Positions 18,343 to 26,502 of a DNA stretch of 64,000 bases are shown piece by piece. The translations under genes were made by a program, and so were the position numbers. Position 1 is the stretch's first letter, and every line of letters begins with the position of its first letter. Source of the DNA: Maritimibacter sp. (GTDB lineage: Bacteria > Pseudomonadota > Alphaproteobacteria > Rhodobacterales > Rhodobacteraceae); assembly GCA_017792445.1 (NCBI GenBank), contig CP051232.1, forward strand, positions 248,001 through 312,000, in the 5' to 3' direction. The notes beneath the pieces were generated by a model that saw only the letters and a program-made list of their open reading frames with translations, searched no databases and was not told the origin of the DNA.

Positions 18343-19095
18343 TCAGCCCTCGGCCCGGACCTCGGCGAGGATTTCGCGCATCCCGTCGATCGGCACATAG
18401 CCGCGCACCATCTCGGAGTCGAAGATGAAGGACGGCGTGCCGCTGATCGCCATGCGCTGCGCCAGCGCGCGGTTCTGCGCGATGATCGCTTCGGTCTCGG
18501 CGCTGTTCATGGCGTCGAACACGGCGGGCGTGTCATAGCCCTGCTCTTCGGACATCGCCGACAGCGCTTCTTCGGTGACTTCGCCGCGCATGGTCATCAG
18601 CAGGTCGTGCACGGTCTCGTAGGCCGCGTCGCCTTCGACCGATTTCACCGCGATGGCGAAACGCGAGGCAAGCACGGACTGCTCGCCGAGGATCGGGAAT
18701 TCCTTGACGATGTAGCGGATGTTGCCGTCGCTTTCGATCAGCTCGCTGACTTCGGGGTGCGCCTTGCGGCAGTAGCCGCAGCGGTAGTCCATGAACTCGA
18801 CAATTGTGATGTCGCCGTCGGGGTTGCCGCCGACCCACGAATAACCGTCGTCGAACAACTCGTCGCTGTTGGTTTCGACCAGCGCGACGTCATTGGCGGC
18901 CTGCGCCTCGGCTTGGCGCTGTTCCAGTACGTTGATGGCTTCAAGCAGGACTTCGGGGTTGTCCATCAGGTAGTTGCGGACCTCGGAGCGGAAGATCATC
19001 CGCTCTTCCTCGGTCATCTCGGACAGGTCGAATGCGGCCAGCGGCGTGGCGGTCATCGCGACCATCGCGGCGACCAGCGGAAGACGGGTTTTCAT
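18343..19095 (-). CDS. DsbA family thiol:disulfide oxidoreductase
   Basis: 250-residue periplasmic protein with signal peptide MKTRLPLVAAMVAMTATPLAA, a helical N-terminal domain (about 25-85, seen in the Com1/DsbA-like group) and a thioredoxin domain with the active-site CGYC (Cys106-Cys109) in FMDYRCGYCRKAHPEV. The cis-Pro loop is in ISGTPSFIFDSEMVRGYVP. It probably introduces or isomerises disulfides in exported proteins. The neighbours, an M48 protease 5 bp upstream and a CxxC protein downstream, suggest a protein-quality-control set in the periplasm. Confidence 0.93.
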   Translation of the reverse strand: MKTRLPLVAAMVAMTATPLAAFDLSEMTEEERMIFRSEVRNYLMDNPEVLLEAINVLEQRQAEAQAANDVALVETNSDELFDDGYSWVGGNPDGDITIVEFMDYRCGYCRKAHPEVSELIESDGNIRYIVKEFPILGEQSVLASRFAIAVKSVEGDAAYETVHDLLMTMRGEVTEEALSAMSEEQGYDTPAVFDAMNSAETEAIIAQNRALAQRMAISGTPSFIFDSEMVRGYVPIDGMREILAEVRAEG

Positions 19096-19100
19096 ATGGC

Positions 19101-20435
19101 TTATCCTCTTTCAATTCCGGCGGCGTGCGCCGCTGATAACACATCCTGGGCGCGGATCCATCCGGGGGAGCCGCGGGGAAGAAGGGCCGAGGCGCGCTCG
19201 GCGTGGATCATCGCGGTCTTGAGGTTCCCAAGAACCGCGTAGCGTTCGGCGGTCACGGCCGAAGCCATGCCGTTGTTGCCGGTTTTGGCGTAGGCCACGG
19301 CAAGGTCGCGCAGCATGCGCGGGTCGGTGCCGTCGCGGGTGCGGGCCCGTTCCAGCGGGCCCAGCGCCGCGGCATACTGGCCCGAGGCGGCAAGCGCCCG
19401 GCCATAGCCCGCAAGGATCAGCGGCTCGGAGGGCGCGGCGTTGGCGGCGGCGCCGTAGCTGCGCGCGGCGCCGGCGAAATCGCGGCTTTCAAGCTGGATC
19501 TGGCCCAGAAGGTCCAGGTAATAGGCGTCGTTCCGCATCGAAAGCAGACGGTTCATCGCGGCCATCGTGTCATTGCGGCGGCCCGAGCGGTGAAAGGCGA
19601 TGGCCTGCCGCATCAACCCGAGTTCCGAATTGTCCTTGCCCACGCGGGTCAGCGTCCAGCCCGGTTTGCGGATGAAGGCCGACAGCTTGCCCTGTGCCCG
19701 CAGGAACCAGTACTGCGCCTGCGGGTGGTCGGTGGCCTTGGGTCCATAGGCGGCGGCGTAGCCCTCGACCGCGCGGATGCGGTCGCGGCTTAGGGGATGC
19801 GAGCGGACGTAGGGGTCCTGCCGGTACTCGGACAGCACCTCTTGCCCGCGGAAGTACTCCAGCACGTCCGCCATGGCGGTCGGGTCGATGTTGCGCATCG
19901 CCATGTAGCGCAGCGCCGACTGGTCGGCCGACGCTTCTTCGGCGCGGGTGTGCCTCAGGAAGACGCGATTGGCGGAACTTCCGGTGCCCAGCGCGATGCC
20001 AGCGGCGGCCTCGCCGCTGCCGGTCGCCGCGCCCAAAGCCAGCGCCATCACCAGCCCGAACCGCGCCGCGGTGTTGGCGTTGCCGAGATTGGTCAGACGC
20101 CGCGCGATGTGGCCGTTGGCGATATGGGCGATTTCGTGGGCGATGACGGCCTGAAGCTCTTCGGCGCGCTGCGCCTTCAGGATCAGGCCCGAATGGATCA
20201 GGATGTGCCGGCTGTCGACCACGAAGGCGTTCAGGCGGTCGTCGTTGACCACCAACACCTTCACCTGCGACGGCGGCAGACCGGCGGCTGTCAGCAGCGG
20301 CTCGGCCAGCTTGTGCAGCGCGTTCTCGATGTCGGGATCGCGCAGCAGGCCCTGCGCAGCGACGGGCAGCGCGAGGCCGGAAAAGGCCAGCACGAGAAGC
20401 GCCGCGCGCATTCGCGTCAGAACGTGTCGCGCCAT
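19101..20435 (-). CDS. M48 family metalloprotease with TPR region (BepA/YfgC-like)
   Basis: 444-residue exported zinc metalloprotease. Signal peptide (MRAALLVLAFSGLALPVAAQG, from residue 9), then the M48 domain with zinc motif HEIAH (100-104) in AVIAHEIAHIANGHIARR and the third ligand region RAEEASADQSALRYM. The C-terminal half is made of TPR-like helical repeats. This matches BepA, which degrades or assists outer-membrane protein assembly intermediates. ATG 20435 is chosen, with GGAGAG upstream at a long spacing; an internal Met at 20411 would start exactly at the signal peptide and is possible. Confidence 0.92.
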   Translation of the reverse strand: MARHVLTRMRAALLVLAFSGLALPVAAQGLLRDPDIENALHKLAEPLLTAAGLPPSQVKVLVVNDDRLNAFVVDSRHILIHSGLILKAQRAEELQAVIAHEIAHIANGHIARRLTNLGNANTAARFGLVMALALGAATGSGEAAAGIALGTGSSANRVFLRHTRAEEASADQSALRYMAMRNIDPTAMADVLEYFRGQEVLSEYRQDPYVRSHPLSRDRIRAVEGYAAAYGPKATDHPQAQYWFLRAQGKLSAFIRKPGWTLTRVGKDNSELGLMRQAIAFHRSGRRNDTMAAMNRLLSMRNDAYYLDLLGQIQLESRDFAGAARSYGAAANAAPSEPLILAGYGRALAASGQYAAALGPLERARTRDGTDPRMLRDLAVAYAKTGNNGMASAVTAERYAVLGNLKTAMIHAERASALLPRGSPGWIRAQDVLSAAHAAGIERG

Positions 20436-20494
20436 TGACTGTCCGTCTCTCCGGGTGCAGGTCCTGCGTTGCGCAAAACCATAGAGAGGGCTGG

Positions 20495-21634
20495 ATGCGG
20501 AACTCAAGACGCAGCGAGGTCGATGCCTTCATTGTGATGGATGTGATGGAAGCGGCACGGCAGGCCGAGGCTTCCGGGCAACACGTCATCCACATGGAAG
20601 TGGGCCAGCCGGGCACCCCTGCCCCCGCAGGCGCGCGCGCCGCGGTGACCAAGGCGATGGCCGCCGATCCGCTGGGCTATACCGTGTCGCTTGGGCTGCC
20701 CGCGCTGAGGGCGCGGATCGCGGGACTGTACCGGGACTGGTACGGCGTCGATCTGGACCCGGCCCGGGTGGTGGTGACGGCAGGCTCGTCGGGGGCGTTC
20801 CTGCTGGCCTTCTCGGCGCTGTTCGACAGCGGCGACAAGGTGGGGATCGGCGCGCCCGGCTATCCGTCGTATCGCCATATTCTGTCCGCGCTGGGGCTGA
20901 CCCCGGTGATGATCGAGACCGCACCCGAGAACCGGCTGCAACCGGTGCCGGGCGACCTGCCGACGGATCTGGCCGGGCTGATGGTCGCCTCGCCCGCCAA
21001 CCCGACCGGCACGATGCTGGACCGCGATGCGCTGGCCGCGCTGATCGTTGCGGCGCAGGCGAACGGGACGGCCTTCATCTCGGACGAGATCTATCACGGC
21101 ATCGAATACGAGCGGAAAGCGGTGACGGCGCTGGAAATCTCGGACGACGTCTACGTGATCAACTCGTTCTCGAAATACTTCAGCATGACCGGCTGGCGGG
21201 TGGGCTGGATGGTGGTGCCCGAGGGCCACGTCCGCACCGTCGAGCGGCTGGCGCAGAACATGTTCATCTGCGCCCCCCACGTCAGCCAGGTCGCCGCGCT
21301 GGCCGCGATGGACTGCACGGACGAGTTGCAGGCGAACATGGCGGTCTATACCGAGAACCGCCGCCTGATGATGGAGGGACTGCCCGCAGCAGGCTTTACC
21401 GAGATCGCGCCGCCCGACGGAGCCTTCTATGTCTACGCGGACGTGTCGGCGCTGACCACGGACAGCCGCGCCTTCGCAGCCGAGATCCTGCGCGAGGCGG
21501 GCGTCGCGGTGACGCCGGGGCTGGACTTCGACGCGGATCGGGGCGCGGGCACGCTGCGGTTCTCTTACGCGCGCTCGACCGAGGATATCCGCGAGGGGCT
21601 GGCCCGGCTGAAGGCGTTCATGGACGCACGCTAG
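20495..21634 (+). CDS. pyridoxal-phosphate aminotransferase (class I/II)
   Basis: 379-residue fold-type I aminotransferase. The PLP-binding Lys is in NSFSKYFSMTGWRVGWMV, the phosphate and ring contacts in ASPANPTGTMLD and DEIYHG, and the C-terminal Arg in LRFSYARSTEDI. The start ATG 20495 follows GAGAGGG. Closest general type is aspartate or aromatic aminotransferase-like; the amino acid handled is not clear. The gene is divergent from the M48 protease, 59 bp apart, and is followed by a dispersed hairpin repeat. Confidence 0.88.
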   Translation: MRNSRRSEVDAFIVMDVMEAARQAEASGQHVIHMEVGQPGTPAPAGARAAVTKAMAADPLGYTVSLGLPALRARIAGLYRDWYGVDLDPARVVVTAGSSGAFLLAFSALFDSGDKVGIGAPGYPSYRHILSALGLTPVMIETAPENRLQPVPGDLPTDLAGLMVASPANPTGTMLDRDALAALIVAAQANGTAFISDEIYHGIEYERKAVTALEISDDVYVINSFSKYFSMTGWRVGWMVVPEGHVRTVERLAQNMFICAPHVSQVAALAAMDCTDELQANMAVYTENRRLMMEGLPAAGFTEIAPPDGAFYVYADVSALTTDSRAFAAEILREAGVAVTPGLDFDADRGAGTLRFSYARSTEDIREGLARLKAFMDAR

Positions 21635-21655
21635 CGCCGCCTCTCGCGCGGTGGC

Positions 21656-21717
21656 GGGGGCGCTGCCCCCGTCGCGCCCTGCGCGACTCCCCCGAGGTAC
21701 TTGGGAAGAGAAGAAGC
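21656..21717 (+). repeat. dispersed GC hairpin repeat, copy 2
   Basis: Second copy of the element at 632-689, starting 21 nt after a stop codon. Order of blocks is the same: G5-C-GCT-G-C5 hairpin, a second hairpin whose stem is GTCGCG/CGCGAC here, a C5GAGG block and the tail AGAGAAGAAGC. The change from C-G to T-A in the second stem is compensatory. The tail lies about 90 bp ahead of the AmiC-type gene. Confidence 0.75.
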
Positions 21718-21808
21718 AGGCGGACCGTTTGATGGCGCTCGGCGCTTTCCGTGCGGCGGGAAAGCCGGTATGGTCCCGCGCAAATCGGCGCAGACCGGCG
21801 AAGGCATC

Positions 21809-23020
21809 ATGAGCAGACTTTTCATCGCATTCTGTGCGCTCTTCTGGGGCGTGGCGGCGCAGGGGCAGGACCTTGCGGGACTGGCGCGCGTCGATGCCGC
21901 AGGTTCGTCGGTGACGGACACCGTGGCCGGGGTGGACCTGGTGCTGTCGCTTAGCCAGCCGGTGCCCTACCGCGTGTTCACGCTGGATGCGCCGCGGCGG
22001 CTGGTGCTGGATTTCTCGACCGTGGACTGGGCCGGGCTGGACACCGACGCGTTCGACCGGTCAGAGGCGGTGGCTTCGGTTTCGGTGGGACCGTTCCGGC
22101 CGGGCTGGTCGCGGATGGTGGTGGAACTGGCCGCGCCGATGGCGGTCGCCGAGGCGTGGATGGACACCGGCGCGGCAAATGCCGTGACGGTCCGGCTGGA
22201 AGCGGTGAGCGAGGACGTGTTCGCCGCCGCCGCCGGGGCGCCGCCGAGCGCGCTGTTCGCGCTGCCCGATCCCGCCGTCGCGCCGGAGCCGGCGCACCGA
22301 AGGCAGGACGGGACACGGCCGGTGGTCGTGGTGCTGGACCCCGGTCACGGCGGCATCGACCCCGGCGCCGAGCGGGACGGTACCGTCGAGGCGGACCTGA
22401 TGCTGCAATTCGCCCGAGAATTGCGCGAGGTGCTGCGCCGCGCGGGCGGTTTCGAGGTCTACATGACCCGCGACGACGATATCTTCGTGCCTCTGGAGAT
22501 GCGCGTCTCGATCGCGCGGATGGCCGGGGCGGACGTGTTCATCTCGCTTCATGCGGATGCGTTGGCCGAGGGCCGTGCGCGGGGGGCGACGGTCTATACG
22601 CTGAGCGAGACCGCGTCGGACGTCGCATCGGAGAAGCTGGCCGAACGACACGACCGGGGCGACCTGTTGGCGGGTGTCGACCTGACCGACCACGACGACC
22701 GCGTGGCGAAAGTGCTGATGGAACTGGCGCGCGCCGAGACGCAGCCGCGCGCCGACCGGCTGGCGGATGCCCTGGTGGCGGGCCTGCGCGAGACCATCGG
22801 CCCGCTGTACAAGCGGCCCCGGCTGGAGGCGTCGTTCTCGGTGCTGAAGGCGGCGGACATCCCGTCGGTGCTGATCGAGCTGGGGTTCCTGTCCTCCGAC
22901 ACCGACCGCGAGAACCTGCTGTCGGAAGAGTGGCGCGCCAATGCCGCGGATGGCATCCGCGACGCGCTGATCGCCTGGGCCGCGGCAGATGCGGCGGAGG
23001 CTGCCTTGCTGCGGCAGTAA
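21809..23020 (+). CDS. N-acetylmuramoyl-L-alanine amidase (AmiC type: AMIN + Amidase_3)
   Basis: 403-residue periplasmic amidase that cleaves the amide between MurNAc and the stem peptide during cell separation. Signal peptide MSRLFIAFCALFWGVAAQGQ; AMIN-like beta domain (about 25-155), which binds peptidoglycan and targets the septum; zinc amidase domain (about 175-395) with ligands in LDPGHGGIDPG, the Glu of DGTVEADL, His in SLHADA and catalytic Glu in LIELGFLS. ATG 21809 directly precedes the signal peptide. No obvious regulatory helix insertion is visible. It lies 161 bp beyond its neighbour and converges with a methyltransferase gene (4 bp between stops). Confidence 0.95.
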   Translation: MSRLFIAFCALFWGVAAQGQDLAGLARVDAAGSSVTDTVAGVDLVLSLSQPVPYRVFTLDAPRRLVLDFSTVDWAGLDTDAFDRSEAVASVSVGPFRPGWSRMVVELAAPMAVAEAWMDTGAANAVTVRLEAVSEDVFAAAAGAPPSALFALPDPAVAPEPAHRRQDGTRPVVVVLDPGHGGIDPGAERDGTVEADLMLQFARELREVLRRAGGFEVYMTRDDDIFVPLEMRVSIARMAGADVFISLHADALAEGRARGATVYTLSETASDVASEKLAERHDRGDLLAGVDLTDHDDRVAKVLMELARAETQPRADRLADALVAGLRETIGPLYKRPRLEASFSVLKAADIPSVLIELGFLSSDTDRENLLSEEWRANAADGIRDALIAWAAADAAEAALLRQ

Positions 23021-23024
23021 AGGC

Positions 23025-23630
23025 CTAGCTGGCGTCGCGACGCTTGCGGGCCAGCCAGATCGTGTGACCGGCGCAGGTCGGGTCCTCGGGCTTGAAGTCC
23101 ACCACGTCGAAGCCCGACGCGTCGAGGCAGGCACGGTAGTCGTCGGGCGACAGGCTGGCGTGGTAGACCGGCTCTCCCTCGACCCGCCCGATGGGTTCGC
23201 CCGCGTCGGGACCCGAGGTGAACATCAGCACCGCGCGCGGCGCGGCATGGGCGGCGAAGGTCGGGAACATCTCGCGCTGGTCGCCGGGCGACAGGTGGAA
23301 GAAGCTGTCCCACGCGAGGATCGCATCGAACTGGCGGGCGAGGTTCAGCCCGCGCATGTCCGAGCGCACGCATTCGGCCTGCGGCAGGTTCTGGCGGAAC
23401 AGCGACACCATCGCGGGCGCACCGTCGACGCCCGTGACCATGCAGCGGCGGTCCACGAGATACTCGGCAATGGGGCGTCCGGGGCCGCAGCCGAGATCGA
23501 GGACGCGACGTCCCGGAGCGAAGTTCAGCATGCGGTCCAGCCAGCGCCGTTCGAACAGGGTCCGGTCGCGGCTGGCGGAATAGCCGCGCGCAACACGTTC
23601 GTAAGTGGGCAGAATATCCTCGGGTCTCAT
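23025..23630 (-). CDS. class I SAM-dependent methyltransferase
   Basis: 201-residue Rossmann-fold methyltransferase. SAM motif I is VLDLGCGPGRP (about 43-53), the acidic motif II is TGVDGAPAMV, and DAILAWDSFFHLSPGDQ is the motif IV region. The C-terminus after SLSPDDYRACLDASGF is a usual class I ending. ATG 23630 (MRPEDILPTYERVARGY) fits the family start; sequence upstream in the same frame is low-complexity and noncoding. The acceptor is unknown. Confidence 0.86.
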   Translation of the reverse strand: MRPEDILPTYERVARGYSASRDRTLFERRWLDRMLNFAPGRRVLDLGCGPGRPIAEYLVDRRCMVTGVDGAPAMVSLFRQNLPQAECVRSDMRGLNLARQFDAILAWDSFFHLSPGDQREMFPTFAAHAAPRAVLMFTSGPDAGEPIGRVEGEPVYHASLSPDDYRACLDASGFDVVDFKPEDPTCAGHTIWLARKRRDAS

Positions 23631-23791
23631 GCAGAAAGCGTTATGGATGGGGGGGCGCAGGCGCAACCCCCCGGGGGCGAAGCAGCCCTGCGGGGCCGGA
23701 TCACATGGGCGCGATGCCGCCGATCCTTCTTTTGACGTAAACACAAAGCTTCTATACTGCCGGACTGATACGAAAATCGCAGGAACAGGCC

Positions 23792-26341
23792 ATGCTGCGC
23801 ATCATCGCGTCGTTCTTCGGCGCCATCTTCAGCTGGATCACCATCGGCATCGTCATGGCCGCGCTTACCATCGGCGCGGTGTTCTACATGTATGGCCGTG
23901 ACCTGCCGAATCACGAGCAACTTGCGCTGTATGCGCCGCCCACCATCAGCCGCATCTACAGCGGCGAGGGGCAGTTGATCGACGAGTTCGCCAAGGAACG
24001 GCGGCTGTTCACCCCGATCGAGGATATTCCCGACATCGTGAAGCAGGCCTTCATCTCGGCCGAGGACAAGAACTTTTACCAGCACCACGGCTACGATCCG
24101 CGCGGCATGGTGGCGGCGGCGCTGGACGCGCTGCGCGGCGGGCGGCTGCGGGGCGCCTCGACCATTCCGCAGCAGGTAGTGAAGAACTTCCTGCTGTCGT
24201 CGGACCGCTCGGCGGAGCGGAAGATCAAGGAACTGATCCTGTCGGTGCGGCTGGAGAACACGCTGTCGAAGGACGAGATCCTGGAACTGTACCTGAACGA
24301 GATCTACCTTGGTCAGAACTCGTACGGCGTGACCGCCGCAGCGCAGGTGTATTTCAACAAGACGCTTGAAGAACTGACCGTGGCCGAGGCGGCCTATCTT
24401 GGCGCGCTGCCGCAGCAGCCGGCGCGGACGCACCCCGTGCGCGACCGCGACTTTGCCATCTCGCGGCGCGACTACGTGCTGCGCGAGATGCGGGAGAACG
24501 GCTATATCACCGCGGCGCAATATGACATCGCCACCGAGGATCCGCTGCGCACGGTGCAGGCGGGCGACTTCGACAGCTTCCGGTCCGTGATGCCCCCGCG
24601 CGACTATTTCACCGACGAGATCCGGCGCCAGCTGTCGCGCGATTTCGGGACCGAGGAATTCTTCGGCGGCGGCCTGACGATCCGGGCCACCATCGACCCG
24701 GACCTGCAGAGGGTCGCCGCGCTGGCGCTGCAGCACGGGCTGGAGACTTACGACCGTGGTCTTGGCGTGTGGCACGGCATCGTGGAAACCCTCGACCCCG
24801 CCGTGCTGACGACCGAGGCGGACTGGCGCAAGGCGCTGGCCGACGTCGACATCGCGCGCGATATCGAGGGCTGGCATCCCGCCGTCGTGCTGGAGGTGGG
24901 CAACAACGATGCCCGCATCGGGATCGAAGGCATCGACGAGGATGACGACGGCCACTGGATTCCCGCGAAGGACGTGACCTGGGCCCGGCCGCGGCAGGAA
25001 GACGGCTCGCTTGGCAATCAGGCACGGGTTGCGGGCGACCTGCTGGAAGTGGGCGACGTGGTGCATGTGCGCGCCATGACCTCGGACAGCGACGGTAGCT
25101 TCATTCGCTGGACCCTGCGGCAGATCCCCGAGGTGCAGGGCGGCTTCATGGCGATGGACGTCGAGAACGGTCGCGTTCTGGCGATGCAGGGCGGCTTCAG
25201 CTACGAGGACTCGGTGTTCAACCGCGCCACGCAGGCGACGCGGCAGCCGGGGTCCAGCTTCAAGCCCTTCGTCTATGCCTCGGCGCTAGACAGCGGTTTT
25301 ACCCCGGCCACCATCATCATCGACGCGCCGATCGAGGTCGACACCGGCGCCGGGGTCTGGCGTCCGACGAACGCCTCGCAGCAGTTCTACGGCCCGACGC
25401 CCCTGCGCACCGGGATCGAGCGGTCGCGGAACCTGATGACCGTGCGGCTTGCGCAAGAGATCGGGATGGACCTTGTGGCGTCCTATGCCGAGCGTTTCGG
25501 CGTGTACGACCGGCTGGAGCCGTTCCTTGCCAACAGCCTTGGCGCGCAGGAAACCACCCTGTTCAAGATGGTCGCGGCTTACGCGATGTTCGCCAACGGC
25601 GGCGAACGGGTGGAACCGACGCTGGTCGACAGGGTGCAGAACCGCTGGGGCGAGACGATCTATCGCCATGACCAGCGCGAGTGCGTGGACTGCGAGTTTG
25701 CATCGCTGGAGCCGGGACTTGCCCCCGAGATCGTGTCGCACAACGAACGCGTGATGAACGCGATCACCGCTTACCAGCTGACCTCGATGATGCAGGGCGT
25801 GGTGCAGCGCGGCACCGCGGCGGGCCGGGTCAACGTGGGCGTGCCGGTTGCTGGCAAGACCGGCACCACCAACGACGCGAAGGACGTCTGGTTCGTGGGC
25901 TTCACCTCGAACATCGTGGCAGGCTGCTACATCGGCTATGACCGGCCGCGCCGGATGCCGGGCGCTTCGGGCGGCGGCATGTGCGCGCCGGTCTGGAACG
26001 AGTTCATGAAAGTCGCGACCGAGAAATACGGCGGCGGCAAGTTCGACGTGCCGCCGGGTGGCCGGTTCATCAAGATCGACCGCTTCACCGGCGCCCGCCT
26101 GCCCGACGACGCGCAGGGCGAGAACGTGGTGGCCGAATACTTCCGCAGCGGCGAAGAGCCCGTGTTCGGCGTCATGTTCGATGGCGGCTGGGCGATGGGG
26201 TCGAACCTGCCGATGTTCGCGCCGGGCGAAGGCGACGGCGTGATCGATCAGGGGGTGACGGTCGAAACCTCGGATGGTCAGGTGACCATCATCCCGGACA
26301 AGGCGGACTTCGGAACGCTCAGTACGGGCGGGCTTTACTGA
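23792..26341 (+). CDS. mrcA: penicillin-binding protein 1A (class A PBP)
   Basis: 849-residue bifunctional peptidoglycan synthase. One N-terminal membrane anchor (about 9-33) is followed by the GT51 glycosyltransferase domain with catalytic Glu91 in SAEDKNFYQHHG and LRGASTIPQQVVKNFLL, then an inserted OB-like region (about 330-440) and the transpeptidase domain with Ser488-x-x-Lys491 in QPGSSFKPF and the KTGTTN motif (689-694). All catalytic residues are present. The protein ends soon after the transpeptidase domain. It stands alone, 161 bp downstream of a divergent methyltransferase gene. Confidence 0.97.
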   Translation: MLRIIASFFGAIFSWITIGIVMAALTIGAVFYMYGRDLPNHEQLALYAPPTISRIYSGEGQLIDEFAKERRLFTPIEDIPDIVKQAFISAEDKNFYQHHGYDPRGMVAAALDALRGGRLRGASTIPQQVVKNFLLSSDRSAERKIKELILSVRLENTLSKDEILELYLNEIYLGQNSYGVTAAAQVYFNKTLEELTVAEAAYLGALPQQPARTHPVRDRDFAISRRDYVLREMRENGYITAAQYDIATEDPLRTVQAGDFDSFRSVMPPRDYFTDEIRRQLSRDFGTEEFFGGGLTIRATIDPDLQRVAALALQHGLETYDRGLGVWHGIVETLDPAVLTTEADWRKALADVDIARDIEGWHPAVVLEVGNNDARIGIEGIDEDDDGHWIPAKDVTWARPRQEDGSLGNQARVAGDLLEVGDVVHVRAMTSDSDGSFIRWTLRQIPEVQGGFMAMDVENGRVLAMQGGFSYEDSVFNRATQATRQPGSSFKPFVYASALDSGFTPATIIIDAPIEVDTGAGVWRPTNASQQFYGPTPLRTGIERSRNLMTVRLAQEIGMDLVASYAERFGVYDRLEPFLANSLGAQETTLFKMVAAYAMFANGGERVEPTLVDRVQNRWGETIYRHDQRECVDCEFASLEPGLAPEIVSHNERVMNAITAYQLTSMMQGVVQRGTAAGRVNVGVPVAGKTGTTNDAKDVWFVGFTSNIVAGCYIGYDRPRRMPGASGGGMCAPVWNEFMKVATEKYGGGKFDVPPGGRFIKIDRFTGARLPDDAQGENVVAEYFRSGEEPVFGVMFDGGWAMGSNLPMFAPGEGDGVIDQGVTVETSDGQVTIIPDKADFGTLSTGGLY

Positions 26342-26502
26342 CGCCGCGCTGCCCTGCAATTCCGCGCGGCACACGTCCGCGCGGGATCGCCTGCGGGGCC
26401 GTCAGTGGCAAAAGATGCTTGCGACATGTACGGATTCAAGATTGATCCGTAGGGAAGCCCGCTAGGTATGACGGGCATCCATGTAACAAGACGCGAGTAA
26501 CG

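Noticed and set aside
23649-23672. G7 and C6 runs near the methyltransferase start as a third copy of the dispersed repeat
   Set aside because: The run pair can form a hairpin, but the C5GAGG block and AGAGAAGAAGC tail of the true copies are absent.
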